37,901 nucleotides of DNA from Opitutia bacterium. GTDB taxonomy: Bacteria > Verrucomicrobiota > Verrucomicrobiia > Opitutales > JABJCN01. This document shows positions 9,744 to 21,100 of the stretch, piece by piece. The notes beneath the pieces were generated by a model. That model searched no databases, was not told where the DNA came from, and saw nothing but the letters and a program-made list of their open reading frames with translations. How positions within the stretch are numbered: the first letter of the stretch is position 1; every line of letters starts with the position of its first letter. The position numbers and the translations under genes were made by a program. Location of the stretch: the NCBI GenBank assembly GCA_018668635.1, contig JABJCN010000159.1:1-37901 (forward strand). The letters are read 5' to 3'.

Positions 9744-9931
9744 ACTTATAGGCTTAAAAAAATTTCGTAAAGAAACCGGTTCCGAGGAAGATAAATGGCT
9801 GGAAACCATGACACAGCTGCTAAGTGTAGGAGACTTAATGAAGCTGCCTGAATCAAGAACAAAACTTTTCCCTTGTCTGCATTTCGCCTAAACGTGTATA
9901 AGTTAATCCCATGCGCGCGCGGTGTTCATTA
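9744..9931. other. Intergenic gap before the giant gene
   Basis: These 188 bases hold no gene I can support. One alternative frame stays open to 9891, but it has no family resemblance or start. The region presumably contains the promoter of the giant surface-protein gene. I saw no strong terminator or promoter boxes. Confidence 0.4.
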
Positions 9932-11812
9932 ATGAAGCGCCTACCATACATTCCCTGCAGCCTGACATTATTGAGTTGGTTGATTGCGGGCAATGTATTG
10001 TCAGGTGCGACCACTCGGGAGGATATTCTCCTCGCCCACTGGAAACTGGATGAAACCATGGGGACAGCCGCAAAGGATGCCTCGGCAAATGAAAAGGATG
10101 GCATCCTTCAGAACATGGATGATACCTCCTGGGTCCCGGGCAAATTCGGCAATGCCCTCTCCTTCGACGGCACGGATGACTTTGTTGATCTTCCCCTTGA
10201 TATCCCAATCAGCTCAGCAAAAGGCACAGTCTCCCTGTGGGTCAAGACCTCTGAAAATTTCGCTGACCATGCCATGGTATACTATGGTTCATCCGTTACA
10301 GACGGCGACGGATTCGGAACCCAGAACGAATTTCATGTTATTTTCCGAGATAACGAGAAGGTGCATTTGTTTGTCAGGGGAACCAATATTGCAATCGCTT
10401 CAGGTCCTAAATATAACGATGGAAAATGGCACCAGGTCGTTGCAACCAGCGATCGGGTCAACAAAAAATACTCCCTCTATGTGGATGGAGGCGCCTGGAA
10501 AAATTCCATTACCGACAAACAACCAAGGAGCTTCGCCCTCAACAAGGTTCACCGCTTGGGCAAACCATACACCAACAAGCGTTACTATAAAGGCCTCATT
10601 GACGATGTCCGGCTCTACTCGGAACCCTTCACTGAGGAAGAAGTGGTTCTCCTCTACGGCGATGGTTTTAGCGACTTTGACCGCCTCCCTGTAATCACAC
10701 TTGCCGGGGAAAATCCCCTTAAGGTCAACATCGGCACGGACTTCACCGACCCGGGCGCCACAGCCACCGACCACGAGGACGGAGACCTAGGCGCAATAGA
10801 GGGCAAGGTGGAGGGTGACGATCCCATAGACACCTCCAGGCTGGGCAGGTGGACCCTGACCTACACCGCCGCCGATTCTGCCGGAAACACCGTAATCTCC
10901 TCACGTGAGGTGGAGATTGTCGACCCCCTCTCACCGGTGATCACCATCGTCGGGGACAACCCGCTCACACTTGAGGTTGGCGCTGAATTTGTTGACCCGG
11001 GCGTTACGGTCGCCGATGCATCCGGCAACCCCATCGAGAACCCCGAAGTACAGGTCGAGGGTGAGGTCGACATCTCCAAGCCGGGCTCACACACGCTAAC
11101 CTACACTTTCTCTGATGCGGAAAACCATGCAGCTGTTCCCGTTACACGCGGGGTCATCCTGATTGACACCACCCCACCGGTAATAAGCCTGAATGGGGAA
11201 CCCGAAATCACCCTCTTCATCGGACAGAACTTCACGGACCCGGGAAGCACCATCACCGACAACGTGGACGATGACATTCAAGCTATAGTCAAACTCCAGC
11301 TTTCGGATGCCGGTCTGGATGCCCACTGGCCACTGGACCAGGTTGATGACCAGCTCATCACGCCCGACTCCACAGGCCAGCACCCTGGCACAGTCTCTGG
11401 AACCGATGCATCCGCACTGGTCCCCGGTATTTTCGGCAAGGCCTTGAATCTTGACGGCACCGATGATGTTGTCACTGCCAACGACTACAAGGGCATCACC
11501 GGGGGCGGCATCCGCACAATGTCCGCCTGGATCAAGACCGACAAGGCCAACGCCGCCATCCTAAACTGGGGTGAAAATACCCAAGGCAAGAAATGGACCT
11601 TTCGTACCCACAGCAACAATAGCATCCGCATTGAGGTCAATGGCGGAGGGGTCGTCGGCACCAGCAACATCACTGACAACAAGTGGCACCATGTGGCAGC
11701 GGTCTTCCCAACCACCGATGGTCAACTGGACAGTACCTTGTTTTATATTGACGGGAAACTGGAGGTCAATTCAGCCACCAGCACTCGGAAGGTCAATTCC
11801 GCACCAACCTAG
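9932..11812 (+). CDS. Giant Ig/LamG surface protein, N-terminal segment (ends at internal TAG)
   Basis: First of three pieces of one gene. The ATG at 9932 begins a signal peptide (MKRLPYIPCSLTLLSWLIAG); an in-frame ATG at 9911 is also possible. A LamG/concanavalin-like domain (about 10033-10665: LAHWKLDE, GKWHQVV, GLIDDVRLYS) is followed by Ig-like DUF5011-type units 1 (from about 10688), 2 (about 10933) and the first half of 3 (about 11177), each opening with a P-V-I-T-L-x-G type strand and a TDPG turn. A second LamG domain is inserted in unit 3 from about 11298. The TAG at 11810-11812 falls inside this LamG domain, and the frame continues directly with the rest of the domain, so this is a broken gene and not a natural end. 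The product is predicted to be secreted or surface-exposed. Confidence 0.85.
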   Translation: MKRLPYIPCSLTLLSWLIAGNVLSGATTREDILLAHWKLDETMGTAAKDASANEKDGILQNMDDTSWVPGKFGNALSFDGTDDFVDLPLDIPISSAKGTVSLWVKTSENFADHAMVYYGSSVTDGDGFGTQNEFHVIFRDNEKVHLFVRGTNIAIASGPKYNDGKWHQVVATSDRVNKKYSLYVDGGAWKNSITDKQPRSFALNKVHRLGKPYTNKRYYKGLIDDVRLYSEPFTEEEVVLLYGDGFSDFDRLPVITLAGENPLKVNIGTDFTDPGATATDHEDGDLGAIEGKVEGDDPIDTSRLGRWTLTYTAADSAGNTVISSREVEIVDPLSPVITIVGDNPLTLEVGAEFVDPGVTVADASGNPIENPEVQVEGEVDISKPGSHTLTYTFSDAENHAAVPVTRGVILIDTTPPVISLNGEPEITLFIGQNFTDPGSTITDNVDDDIQAIVKLQLSDAGLDAHWPLDQVDDQLITPDSTGQHPGTVSGTDASALVPGIFGKALNLDGTDDVVTANDYKGITGGGIRTMSAWIKTDKANAAILNWGENTQGKKWTFRTHSNNSIRIEVNGGGVVGTSNITDNKWHHVAAVFPTTDGQLDSTLFYIDGKLEVNSATSTRKVNSAPT

Positions 11813-13040
11813 GATGTGCGTATCGGCACCGATTTCACAAATCGAAGATTCCGGGGACTGGTGGATGATGTACGCATATACAATCGAGCCCTCTCGGCGG
11901 AGGAGCTCAGCATGAGTCCTGAATTATTGGATACAGGATCGGAAGGCACGCATACACTTTTATACATGGCCGTTGATTCTGCCGGCAATCAGGCCGTTGC
12001 AACCCGCACAGTGTTTGTCAAACCTGATCCTTCCGTACCGGTCATCACCCTTGTTGGAGAAGGTGAGGTAACCACGGAGGCCGGTCTCCCCTTCGAGGAT
12101 CCCGGTGTCACGATAACGGATGGTGAGGGCACCCCAATTGAGGGAGCCCAACCCACCATCGAGCCCACCATCGACACCAGCACCCTCGGCACCCAGATCA
12201 TCAACTACTCTTATTCCAACCCCGCAGGCATTGCGGCCATTCCAGTCAGTCGCACCATCCATGTTATTGACACCACCGCTCCGATCGTTAACCTTAATGG
12301 TGAATCCACGCTTACCCTCTTCCTCGGCCAACCCTTTCAGGATCCCGGATCAACTGCCACCGACTCCATTGACGGAGACCTCCAACCCCTGACACGCCTT
12401 CAACCGCCGTTGGGAGGCCTCGCCGCATACTGGACCTTCGAGTCCATCAATGATCAATCCATCACCCCCGATGCAATCGGCCAACATCCCGGCACCGTCG
12501 GTGGCACCGATGCTTCCGCCCTGGTTCCTGGCATCCTCGGCAAGGCACTCCACTTCGACGGGACGGACGACTGGATCACCGCAGCAGACTGGAAAGGCGT
12601 CACAGGCAACAAGGCCCGAACCATGAGCGCCTGGATCCGCACTTCAAAACGCGACGCCGCCATCCTCTGTTGGGGCCAGAATGCACTCCGCAAGAAATGG
12701 ACCTTTCGAACCCAGACCAACAACGGCATACCCGACACCATCCGCATCGAAATCAACGGTGGCTACGCAACCGGCTCAACAAAGATTACCGACAACCAAT
12801 GGCACCACATCGCCGCCGTGTTCAGCGAGGACAACCGGATCAACCAGGTCAGCTTCTACGTGGACGGCAAGCTCGAAGGCCTTTCCGGCAGTTCCACTAG
12901 CAAGCCCGACACCGCCTCCCAGCGCGATGTCAGCATCGGCAACGATTTCGCCAATCGCTACTTCCACGGACAAATGGACGACGTCCGCATCTACGACCGT
13001 GCCCTCACCGCAGACGAACTCTCCCTCGACCCCGCCCGCA
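11298..13040 (+). repeat. Tandemly duplicated LamG modules
   Basis: The LamG modules at about 11298-11929 and 12413-13040 are near copies. Both contain GQHPGTV, GTDASALVPGI, KKWTFRT and TDN-x-WHH in the same order. The intervening Ig halves are less alike. This points to a duplication of one Ig-LamG unit more recent than the others in the gene. Confidence 0.75.
11810..11812 (+). other. In-frame TAG interrupting the giant gene
   Basis: The TAG lies between NSAPT and DVRIGTDF inside a LamG domain. The neighbouring paralogous LamG module reads TASQRDVSIGNDF at the same place, so the codon may once have been CAG (Gln), changed by one C-to-T transition. The frame stays open on both sides for kilobases. 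Confidence 0.85.
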
Positions 13041-15085
13041 TCAACATCTGGACCGAGGGCATCCATACCCTCAGCTACATCGCCACAGACAAGACGGGAA
13101 ACACCGACACCGCCACCCGCGTTGTCACCTACAAAAAAAATCCCGACGCCAAAAGCCTCACGCTAAACGGAGAATCACAGCTGACCATCGAGGCTGGAGT
13201 AGCATGGACAGACCCGGGCGCCACCTTGTCGAATGCCGACGGCAACCCGGTGGATGGTGAAGTGCAGGTTGCAAGCGACCTTGACCCTGAAAACCCCATC
13301 GTTGGCCAACATCTCATCACCTATGGTTTTACTGATGCCAGCGGAAATATATCCGCACCAGTCACTCGCATGGTCAATGTGGAGGACACCATTGGACCCA
13401 CAATCACCCTCAACGGAATCAATCCGATTACTGGTATCCTGGGCCAACCCTACACCGACCCGGGTGCCACTGCGCATGACCTTGCCGACGGACCGCGACC
13501 TGTAGACATCGACTTTGCCTCCTTTCCAAAGGAAGGACTCGTTTCCCGCTGGAGGTTCGATGAGGATTCCGGCAACCAGGCCCACGACTCCATCGGCAAC
13601 AACCATCTCACCTTCACGGGAACCACCGGACGTACGGGAGGCATCCTTGGTGGTGCCATCACCATGAGCAACAATGGAACTGCGCAAATCAATGACAATG
13701 CCTCACTCGACATTACCGAGGCCATCACTCTATCCGCATGGTTTCATCCAACGGCAAACCCCGCCAGTTATGCAAAACTACTCTGCAAGTCCCGCAGCGA
13801 CAACGGCAAGTATCCATACTCCCTTGATTTCACCCAGGACAAGAAGACCCGGTTCTATCTAAGTGGCCCAGCCGGAAACATCAATGTCGCTGCCGCCGAA
13901 ACACCACCGATCAATCAGTGGAACCATGTAATCGGCACCTGGGATGGCAAGGATGCCAGACTCTTTGTCAATAATGTCCTGCAGGAAGCCACCGGCGCAC
14001 TCGACGCACCCCTTTCAACCAACAACCTCGTCTACAGTGTGGGTGGTCGCAATGCGACCTCCTCACGTTTCACCGGCCACATTGACGAGGTGGCGATCTG
14101 GAACCGCGCCCTCACCAACAATGAGGCAGCAAATGTCTACCTTTCTGCAACCGGCATCGATACCTCAACTGCAGGCGAGAAAACCGTTTATTACTCTTCA
14201 TCGGACACCCGGGGCCATACCACATCGATTACCCGCACCATCAATGTGGTCGACCCCGCATCCATCCCCGCCATTACCCTGGTCGGTGAAAACCCCTTGG
14301 TCCACGCCGCCCATACTGAATTCACCGACCCCGGTGCCACCGTGGCCGATCCCGATGGCAATGCACTCGATGCCTCCTCAATTGTCGTGACCGGTTCCAT
14401 CAACGTGGAACAACCCGGGGAATATATTTTGTTCTATGATTTCAAGGAGGCTGACGGATTGCAGGCCGCCACAGTCATCCGTATCGTACAAGTCGCGGAC
14501 CAGGCACCTCCGACCATCACATTGGTTGGAGAAAACCCCTTGAAGCACCAACTGGGCTTTCCCTTCACCGATCCAGGCGCCACCGGAAGCGACCTCGTCG
14601 ACGGGGACGTTGCAGTCATCAGTGATGTCCTTGCCTCCAACCGCCTCAAGCACAATGGATTCCATTCCAACGACCAGACCAACCTGATCCTTGATGGGAA
14701 TGGTGGTCTGCTTCAGGCAACCCCCAGAGGTGAAACCCTGCTGACCACAGGTCCGGGCGATGCGGGTCTGTATTTTAACGGGGATGCACAATTCAGGGCC
14801 GCTGGGGCCGGCATTAACAGGGATGACAATTACCAGAACCTGTTCACGGGGCACTTTAATGCAAAGGTTGAGGGAACCTATGAGTTCGGCACCGAGAATC
14901 CCGATGATTTCTCCACCGTGTGGCTGGACCTCAACCATAATGGTGTGTTTGAACAAAACGGTTCTGCCGGGAATGAATGGCTGAACGTAGGAAACAAGGG
15001 GGGGGTACAAGTCGGTTCATCTACAACCGGGTTTTTACCGAATCGCCATTACACATCAGGAAAGCAAGGGCGGCTCCGAGATTGA
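11816..15085 (+). CDS. Giant Ig/LamG/PA14 surface protein, middle segment
   Basis: Same frame as the first segment. The GTG at 11816 is only a nominal start, because the text resumes mid-LamG (VRIGTDF...GLVDDVRIYNRALS). It holds the second half of Ig unit 3, intact units 4 (about 12038), 6 (13154) and 8 (14267), units 5 (12281) and 7 (13396) split by LamG modules (about 12413-13040 and 13530-14155), and the first half of unit 9 (14508), whose insert is a PA14-like module (about 14640-15180: EGTYEFGTENPDDFSTVWLD). True coding leaves this frame at the G8 tract 14998-15005. The residues after it (VGSSTTGF... to RLRD) are out of frame and do not belong to the protein. Confidence 0.85.
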   Translation: MRIGTDFTNRRFRGLVDDVRIYNRALSAEELSMSPELLDTGSEGTHTLLYMAVDSAGNQAVATRTVFVKPDPSVPVITLVGEGEVTTEAGLPFEDPGVTITDGEGTPIEGAQPTIEPTIDTSTLGTQIINYSYSNPAGIAAIPVSRTIHVIDTTAPIVNLNGESTLTLFLGQPFQDPGSTATDSIDGDLQPLTRLQPPLGGLAAYWTFESINDQSITPDAIGQHPGTVGGTDASALVPGILGKALHFDGTDDWITAADWKGVTGNKARTMSAWIRTSKRDAAILCWGQNALRKKWTFRTQTNNGIPDTIRIEINGGYATGSTKITDNQWHHIAAVFSEDNRINQVSFYVDGKLEGLSGSSTSKPDTASQRDVSIGNDFANRYFHGQMDDVRIYDRALTADELSLDPARINIWTEGIHTLSYIATDKTGNTDTATRVVTYKKNPDAKSLTLNGESQLTIEAGVAWTDPGATLSNADGNPVDGEVQVASDLDPENPIVGQHLITYGFTDASGNISAPVTRMVNVEDTIGPTITLNGINPITGILGQPYTDPGATAHDLADGPRPVDIDFASFPKEGLVSRWRFDEDSGNQAHDSIGNNHLTFTGTTGRTGGILGGAITMSNNGTAQINDNASLDITEAITLSAWFHPTANPASYAKLLCKSRSDNGKYPYSLDFTQDKKTRFYLSGPAGNINVAAAETPPINQWNHVIGTWDGKDARLFVNNVLQEATGALDAPLSTNNLVYSVGGRNATSSRFTGHIDEVAIWNRALTNNEAANVYLSATGIDTSTAGEKTVYYSSSDTRGHTTSITRTINVVDPASIPAITLVGENPLVHAAHTEFTDPGATVADPDGNALDASSIVVTGSINVEQPGEYILFYDFKEADGLQAATVIRIVQVADQAPPTITLVGENPLKHQLGFPFTDPGATGSDLVDGDVAVISDVLASNRLKHNGFHSNDQTNLILDGNGGLLQATPRGETLLTTGPGDAGLYFNGDAQFRAAGAGINRDDNYQNLFTGHFNAKVEGTYEFGTENPDDFSTVWLDLNHNGVFEQNGSAGNEWLNVGNKGGVQVGSSTTGFLPNRHYTSGKQGRLRD
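14998..15005 (+). repeat. G8 homopolymer at a one-base frameshift
   Basis: Eight consecutive G residues. With seven, the PA14-like domain reads through as GNKGGYKSVHLQPGFYRIAI, aligning with the paralogous module near 17350-17450 (TGNKSIDLTAGLYRIAI). With eight, translation stops at 15085. This is either slippage at a homopolymer or a sequencing error. Confidence 0.85.
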
Positions 15086-15170
15086 TGCCCGTTTCACGAC
15101 CCCGGAAGGCGGTGGACCAATCACCCGGACCCGCATACACCCTGCAGACCCCGTCCAGAACGGGCTATGG

Positions 15171-18100
15171 GTGCAGTACAATCCCCTGGATGTATCCCAA
15201 CCGGGAGAGAAAACCGTCACCTACACGACAACGGATGCCGCCGGCAACACCGCCACCCTGCTCCGCACCGTCATCATTGAGAACAATCCGGATGCCCCAA
15301 TCCTCAAACTCAAGGGCGAACGGAATATTGAGCATCCGGCAGGCGATGAATTCACCGACCCGGGTGTAACCATTACAGACCTTGACGGCAATGAACTCGA
15401 CACCGCCTCACTCGCCGTGGACGGAGCGGTCAACACATCGGTTGCCGGGGAATATATCCTGACCTACAGCTACACCGGCGCCAATGGCCTCCCGGCCAAC
15501 CCTGTCAGCCGAACAGTCAGGGTCATCGACAGTGACGGACCGGTCATCACCCTGACAGGAGGAGAAACCCTGACACTGAAGGTGGGCGACACCTTCACGG
15601 ACCCCGGAGCAACGGCCATTGACGGGTTGGATGGCGAGGTCGCCCTGATTGACACCAACAGCCTTACGATCGAGGGCCTCATACTTCACCTTGACGCATC
15701 GCGCCTGGGTTCCCTACAGGATGGTGCAAAGATTCCGCTATGGCCTGATATTTCCGGCAACGACAACCACCTCAATGATGTGAGGGGCAACCCGATTTTT
15801 CGTAAGGAATCCATAAACAAGCTCCCGGCTGTCTCATTTGACGGCTATAGTTTCATGGCCACCGCGCACTGGATGGGGAAGACCTACACTGTAATCACCG
15901 TCTCCCGACAAACAGGCGGCAAAAACGGGCGACTGATAAGCTCAAAATCAGAAAACTGGTCCCTTGGTTATCGTGGGGAAGTTGAGGACGTCATGTACGC
16001 CCAGAGTTATGTATCCGTGCAAAATGGCCCGGCCGCCACCATCAACCCCCATATCTATACTGCCGTGGGTGTTAAACAGAATGAACTCTATTTTTATGCG
16101 GATGGAAAAAACCTAACCGTAAACAGCGTCCAGAACCGTAATCTTGGCTACTTTCAACTCGGTGGATTTCAAGAGGACAAAAACGCAGCAGCAGGTGAGA
16201 TCTCCGAGGTCCTGCTTTACAACCGCGCCCTTTCCGACACGGAGCGTATTTCCGCGGAAACCCACCTTAATGCCAAGTACAACCTGCAGGGATACTCCGG
16301 CAACGTGTCCGTCAACACGGCACTTCCAGGGACCTACCATGTGATCTATTTTGCCGACGACTCCGCTGGCAATCGTACAGTAGCAACGCGAACCATCGTT
16401 GTGGAGGCAGACTCGGATGCGCCCGTGATCACCCTTGTTGGGGGAGACTCCATTGACCATGAAGCCGGAACCCCATTCACCGACCCCGGATTCACTGTTG
16501 CGGACAAGGATGGCAATGCCCTCGATGCCTCCCAGGTCCAGATAAATGGATCGGTTTCCGAAAACACCCTTCCCGGCCAGCACAAAATCACCTATGATTA
16601 TTTCAAGGACGCCACCCTGCCCTTGACGGAGAGTGCGGCGCGAGACATCGTGCAGGCGCTCGGCCTCGAACTCGGAGGCGCCGGGTTTGAATTCGCGGGT
16701 GACTACAAGCAAAAGGGACTTTACGCATACAAATCGGGTAAGTATACAGGGATGGCGTACTTCGGCACCGGCGGCACTGAGGAAGAGATGCTTGCCCCCA
16801 TTGTGGACGACAACAAGTACAGGCCCAATGTAGAAGGAAAAAATGCCCTGCAGGCAACCCGAATAGTCAATGTCAGTGACACCCACCCTCCTGTGATTAC
16901 CCTAAACGGTGATGCAGTCATAAAAATTGCCATCGATGAGACCTTCACCGATCCTGGCGCCACTTCTGCGGACGCCTTCAATGGTGAGACCCACGTCCTC
17001 TCCAGCAACACACACAATAAAAACGGGTTGCTTCACTACGGCTACAAGATCAACAACGGCAAGGATACCCTCCTCAATTTTGAAAACGATGGCGGTTTGT
17101 TCAAGCAAACGGTTGCAGGACAGGGAATCCTGACAACAGGCCCCTCAAACCGTGGCCTTGATTTTGCCAATGATGCTGACTTTAAGTCGGTCAACGTCGG
17201 TATTGATCAAAATGATAATTACCAGAACCTCATCACCGGTTTCTTCCGCGCTCCCGCCGTAGGAACGTACCGCTTCGGTATTGGTTCCGAGAATGATGCA
17301 GCCTCCTTCTGGTTTGATCTCGACCAGAATGGTGCATTCAGTTCTTCTGGGGAAAAAGGCAACGAATTGCTCTTCACCAATTATAGTACAGGCAACAAAT
17401 CTATCGACCTCACGGCCGGGCTGTACCGGATTGCCATTGGTCATCGTGAAGGGACAAAAGTATCCCGTCTCCGGGCCTATTTCTGGAAGGCTGCCGGCAA
17501 CTCACCCAGCGTACGGGTCGTGCCGAAGCCCTCAGACCCTTCCCAGGACGGACTCTGGGTTCACGCTGCAGCGCAACCCCTTGTAGACTCCAGCCAGGCA
17601 GGGGAATACACCGTGACCTATGAGGCTTCCGACATCTCCGGTAACCATGCAAGCATCACGCGAAAGGTCATCGTCGTTGCCGATCCCACCCTGCCCTTCA
17701 TTGCCCTCAAGGGAGCCTACGTGCTCCAGCATGAGGCCGGCACCCCATTCACCGATCCGGGTGCCATGGTCAACGATAAGGACGGCAACGTGCTTGAAGC
17801 AAACCTGACCGGTACAGGTGAAATCGATGTCAACAGCCCCGGTCAATATGTCCTAGCCTACAATTTCAGCGACGGGGATGGAAACGCGGCTGAGGCCGTT
17901 GAACGCAAGGTGATGGTATCCGACACCACGCCTCCCGCCATAACCCTCAACGGTGATACGACGGTCAACCTCATTGTCGGTGCTGTGTACACCGATGCAG
18001 GAGCCACCGCACAGGATCAGCTGGACGGCAATCTTCCGACTGAATCCACCCTGCTGCCTTCAAGTATTGGGCTGGTCGCCCACTACAAGTTTGATGAGAC

Positions 18101-21100
18101 CGATGGCAAGACAGCCAAGGACTCTGCCGGAAACCACGATGCCACCCTGGTCAACATGAACGGGGACGAGTGGACAGACGGGAAGGTGGATGGTGCGCTA
18201 CTCCTCAACGGCAGCCAACAACACCTCACCATTGAAACCTTCGAGTACGGTGGCCCCATCACTATTTCCATCTGGGCGCAATGGAAACAATTCAGCAACT
18301 GGGCAAGGATTATTGGGTTCGGCAACGGCCCCAACGACAACATTATCAACATAACACGCAACACGACCAACTTGACACAATTTTCCGTGTACCAGGGGGG
18401 TGTCAACCAGGCTCACCGGACCGACAATATCTGGACCATTGATCAATGGGTTCACACCACAGTGTCTGCGGATGCCCAGGGCGTCTCCAAAATCTACAGG
18501 GATGGGGTACAGGTCTATCGCAACCCAAATGGGATCACCCCTGCCGTCGATTCACGCAAGAACCTATACATCGGAAGGTCAAACTGGGACAACAATCCAT
18601 ATTTCAACGGACTCGTTGACGACCTGCGGCTCTACAACCGAGCCCTTTCGAACGAGGAGGTAGGAACATTGCACTCGGGACAACGTATCATCGATACATC
18701 AAACATCGGTGAGCACACCATCACCTACTCTGTCCAGGATACGTCCGGCAACCTTGCAACAACCACACGTACCGTCGTCGTCAAGCACGACCCGGAAGCA
18801 CCCATCCTCACTCTTCTTGGGGAGGCGGAGATCACTTTGGAGGCAGGTCTACCCTTTGATGACCCAGGCGTCACAATCACCGACGGCATCGGCAACCCCA
18901 TCGGGGGTGCCGAACCCACCATTGAGCCAACCCTCAACCTCAATACACTGGGCACCCAGGTCATTACCTACAGTTATTCCAACGCAGCAGAAAAAGCCGG
19001 TCTTCCTGTAAGCCGCACCATCCATGTTGTCGACACCACGGCCCCCACCATCACCCTGGCTGGTGGAGACACAATCACGGTGCAACTGGGCACCATCTGG
19101 GAGGAGGCCGGGGTTACGGCCAATGACAACCTTGATGGAGACCTGGTCGCCACACCTGTCAGTGATCAACCGGTTTATGAGTATGGCCCGGGACTGACCA
19201 AGGGAACACTAGCAGGCAGCGAAAACTTTACCGAACCCAACCCGGGGAACCATGGAATTGATCCTCTTGGCCCCATGGATTCAGAACTCAATTCAGGCGG
19301 CGCATGGGCCGGCAATACCATCATCGTCTACACCGGCCAGTTCCACGACCAGGACGGAAAAGTTTCTTTCTACGAGAATATTGATGACATCGCCTGGCTG
19401 AGTATTAACGGGCAGGTTCTCTTCAATAATAACGAGTGGAATGTTCCATCACAGGCTGCCATTGCACTCGACACCGGTGGATGGTTGGACTTCGAGCTTC
19501 GACTGGGTAATGGTGGTGGTGGTTTCGGACCTGCAGTGGAGGGCCAGACCGGATTTGGCTTCGACCACACAGGACAAGCCACCTCTACAAACCATGGGGA
19601 TTACCAGCATCCCCGCAACACGGATGAGCAGACGGCAGATTTCTTCCGCACCCAGGTTCCAAGCCATGATAAATTCGACGCCAAAACCCTCGGCGAATTC
19701 AAGGTTGTCTATTACGCATCCGACTCATCCGGGAACACCACCACCGTGACCCGAACCATCCTCGTCGAGGACGATGTCACCCTCCCGGTCATAACCCTCA
19801 AGGGTGATTCAGAGATCACCCATGAAATTGGCGCAGCCTTTACAGACCCCGGTGCCACCGTGACCGACCGTCGCGGCAACACGCTCGATGCCTCCAAGAT
19901 CATTGTGACCGGGCAGGTCGACGCACAGGCCACGGGAGAATACATTCTCGCCTATGACTTCACCAACGACAAGGGGGCAAAGGCCGCCACAATAAAGCGT
20001 GTGGTCACGATCGCCGACACCATCCCACCCGTCATAACCCTGAATGGTGAAGCTGAAGTCCGCATCATTGCTGGTACTGAATACACGGATGCCGGGGCCA
20101 CTGCCACTGACAACCTGGACAGGAATATCACAGTGCAGGTGACAAATACCCTTCCCCTTCCACCACCCGCACCCATGCACCTTTGGTCCTTCGACGAGGG
20201 ACAGGGCGACACCGCAGAGGACGCCTCGAAGGACGCCGCCCTTGCGGCCACACTTTCTGAAGGAGTCCAATGGGTCGATGGATTCAAGGGCAAGGCGGTC
20301 AGTTTCCCAGGCAACGGGGCCAGGGCCACCATTGCCGCCTATCCCGGTTTTAGTGGCAAGTCATCCACCACCCTCGCCCTCCGGGTAAAGCAGTCCACCA
20401 ATTCAGTGGAACAATACGCCCTCTGGCAGGATGAGGCCATCCTCCTTGAGTTTGGTGACAGCACCCAGAAACCGGGAGGCCAAAACCTGCGCCTGCGTTG
20501 GAACCTTGAGGATGAATGGCGAAACTCCCACAGCGTGGAGAACGTACTCGATATTGGAAACTGGCACCACTGGACCCTCATCTACGACAATGGAACCAGC
20601 AAAATCTACAGGGACGGCCTTCATGTCTACACCGGAAGCGACAACCAAACTTTCCTGACCACTGCGGCCAACACCCTTAATATCGGGGCCCGGGACGAGA
20701 AGGCATTCAATGGATCCGTCGACGAAATGCAGGTCTACGAGAAGGCACTTTCCGAAAGGGAGGTTACCGGCCTTTATCATGAAAGCACCAGCTCCACCAG
20801 TACCATCGGGGAATATACATTTACCTACACCGCCATGGATCAGGCCGGCAACACCGCCTCCACCACCCGCAAGGTCATAATCGTGGACGATATCGTGCCC
20901 CCTGTCATTACCCTTGTCGGCGAGGCCACGATCACCATCAATGTTGGCGACACCTACGAGGATGCCGGCGCCACCGCTGAGGACAACAAGGACGGTAGCC
21001 TGACCCCCTTTATTGATGAAGGGGGTACTGTCGCCGCCGTAGACACATCCAAGGCCGGCACCTACATCATCACCTACGACGTGTCCGATCTCGCAGGCAA

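Noticed and set aside
9583-9891. Alternative frame overlapping the lipoprotein end and running into the gap
   Set aside because: It shares no motif with anything, starts inside a convincing gene, and the lipoprotein has a plausible natural end at 9743.
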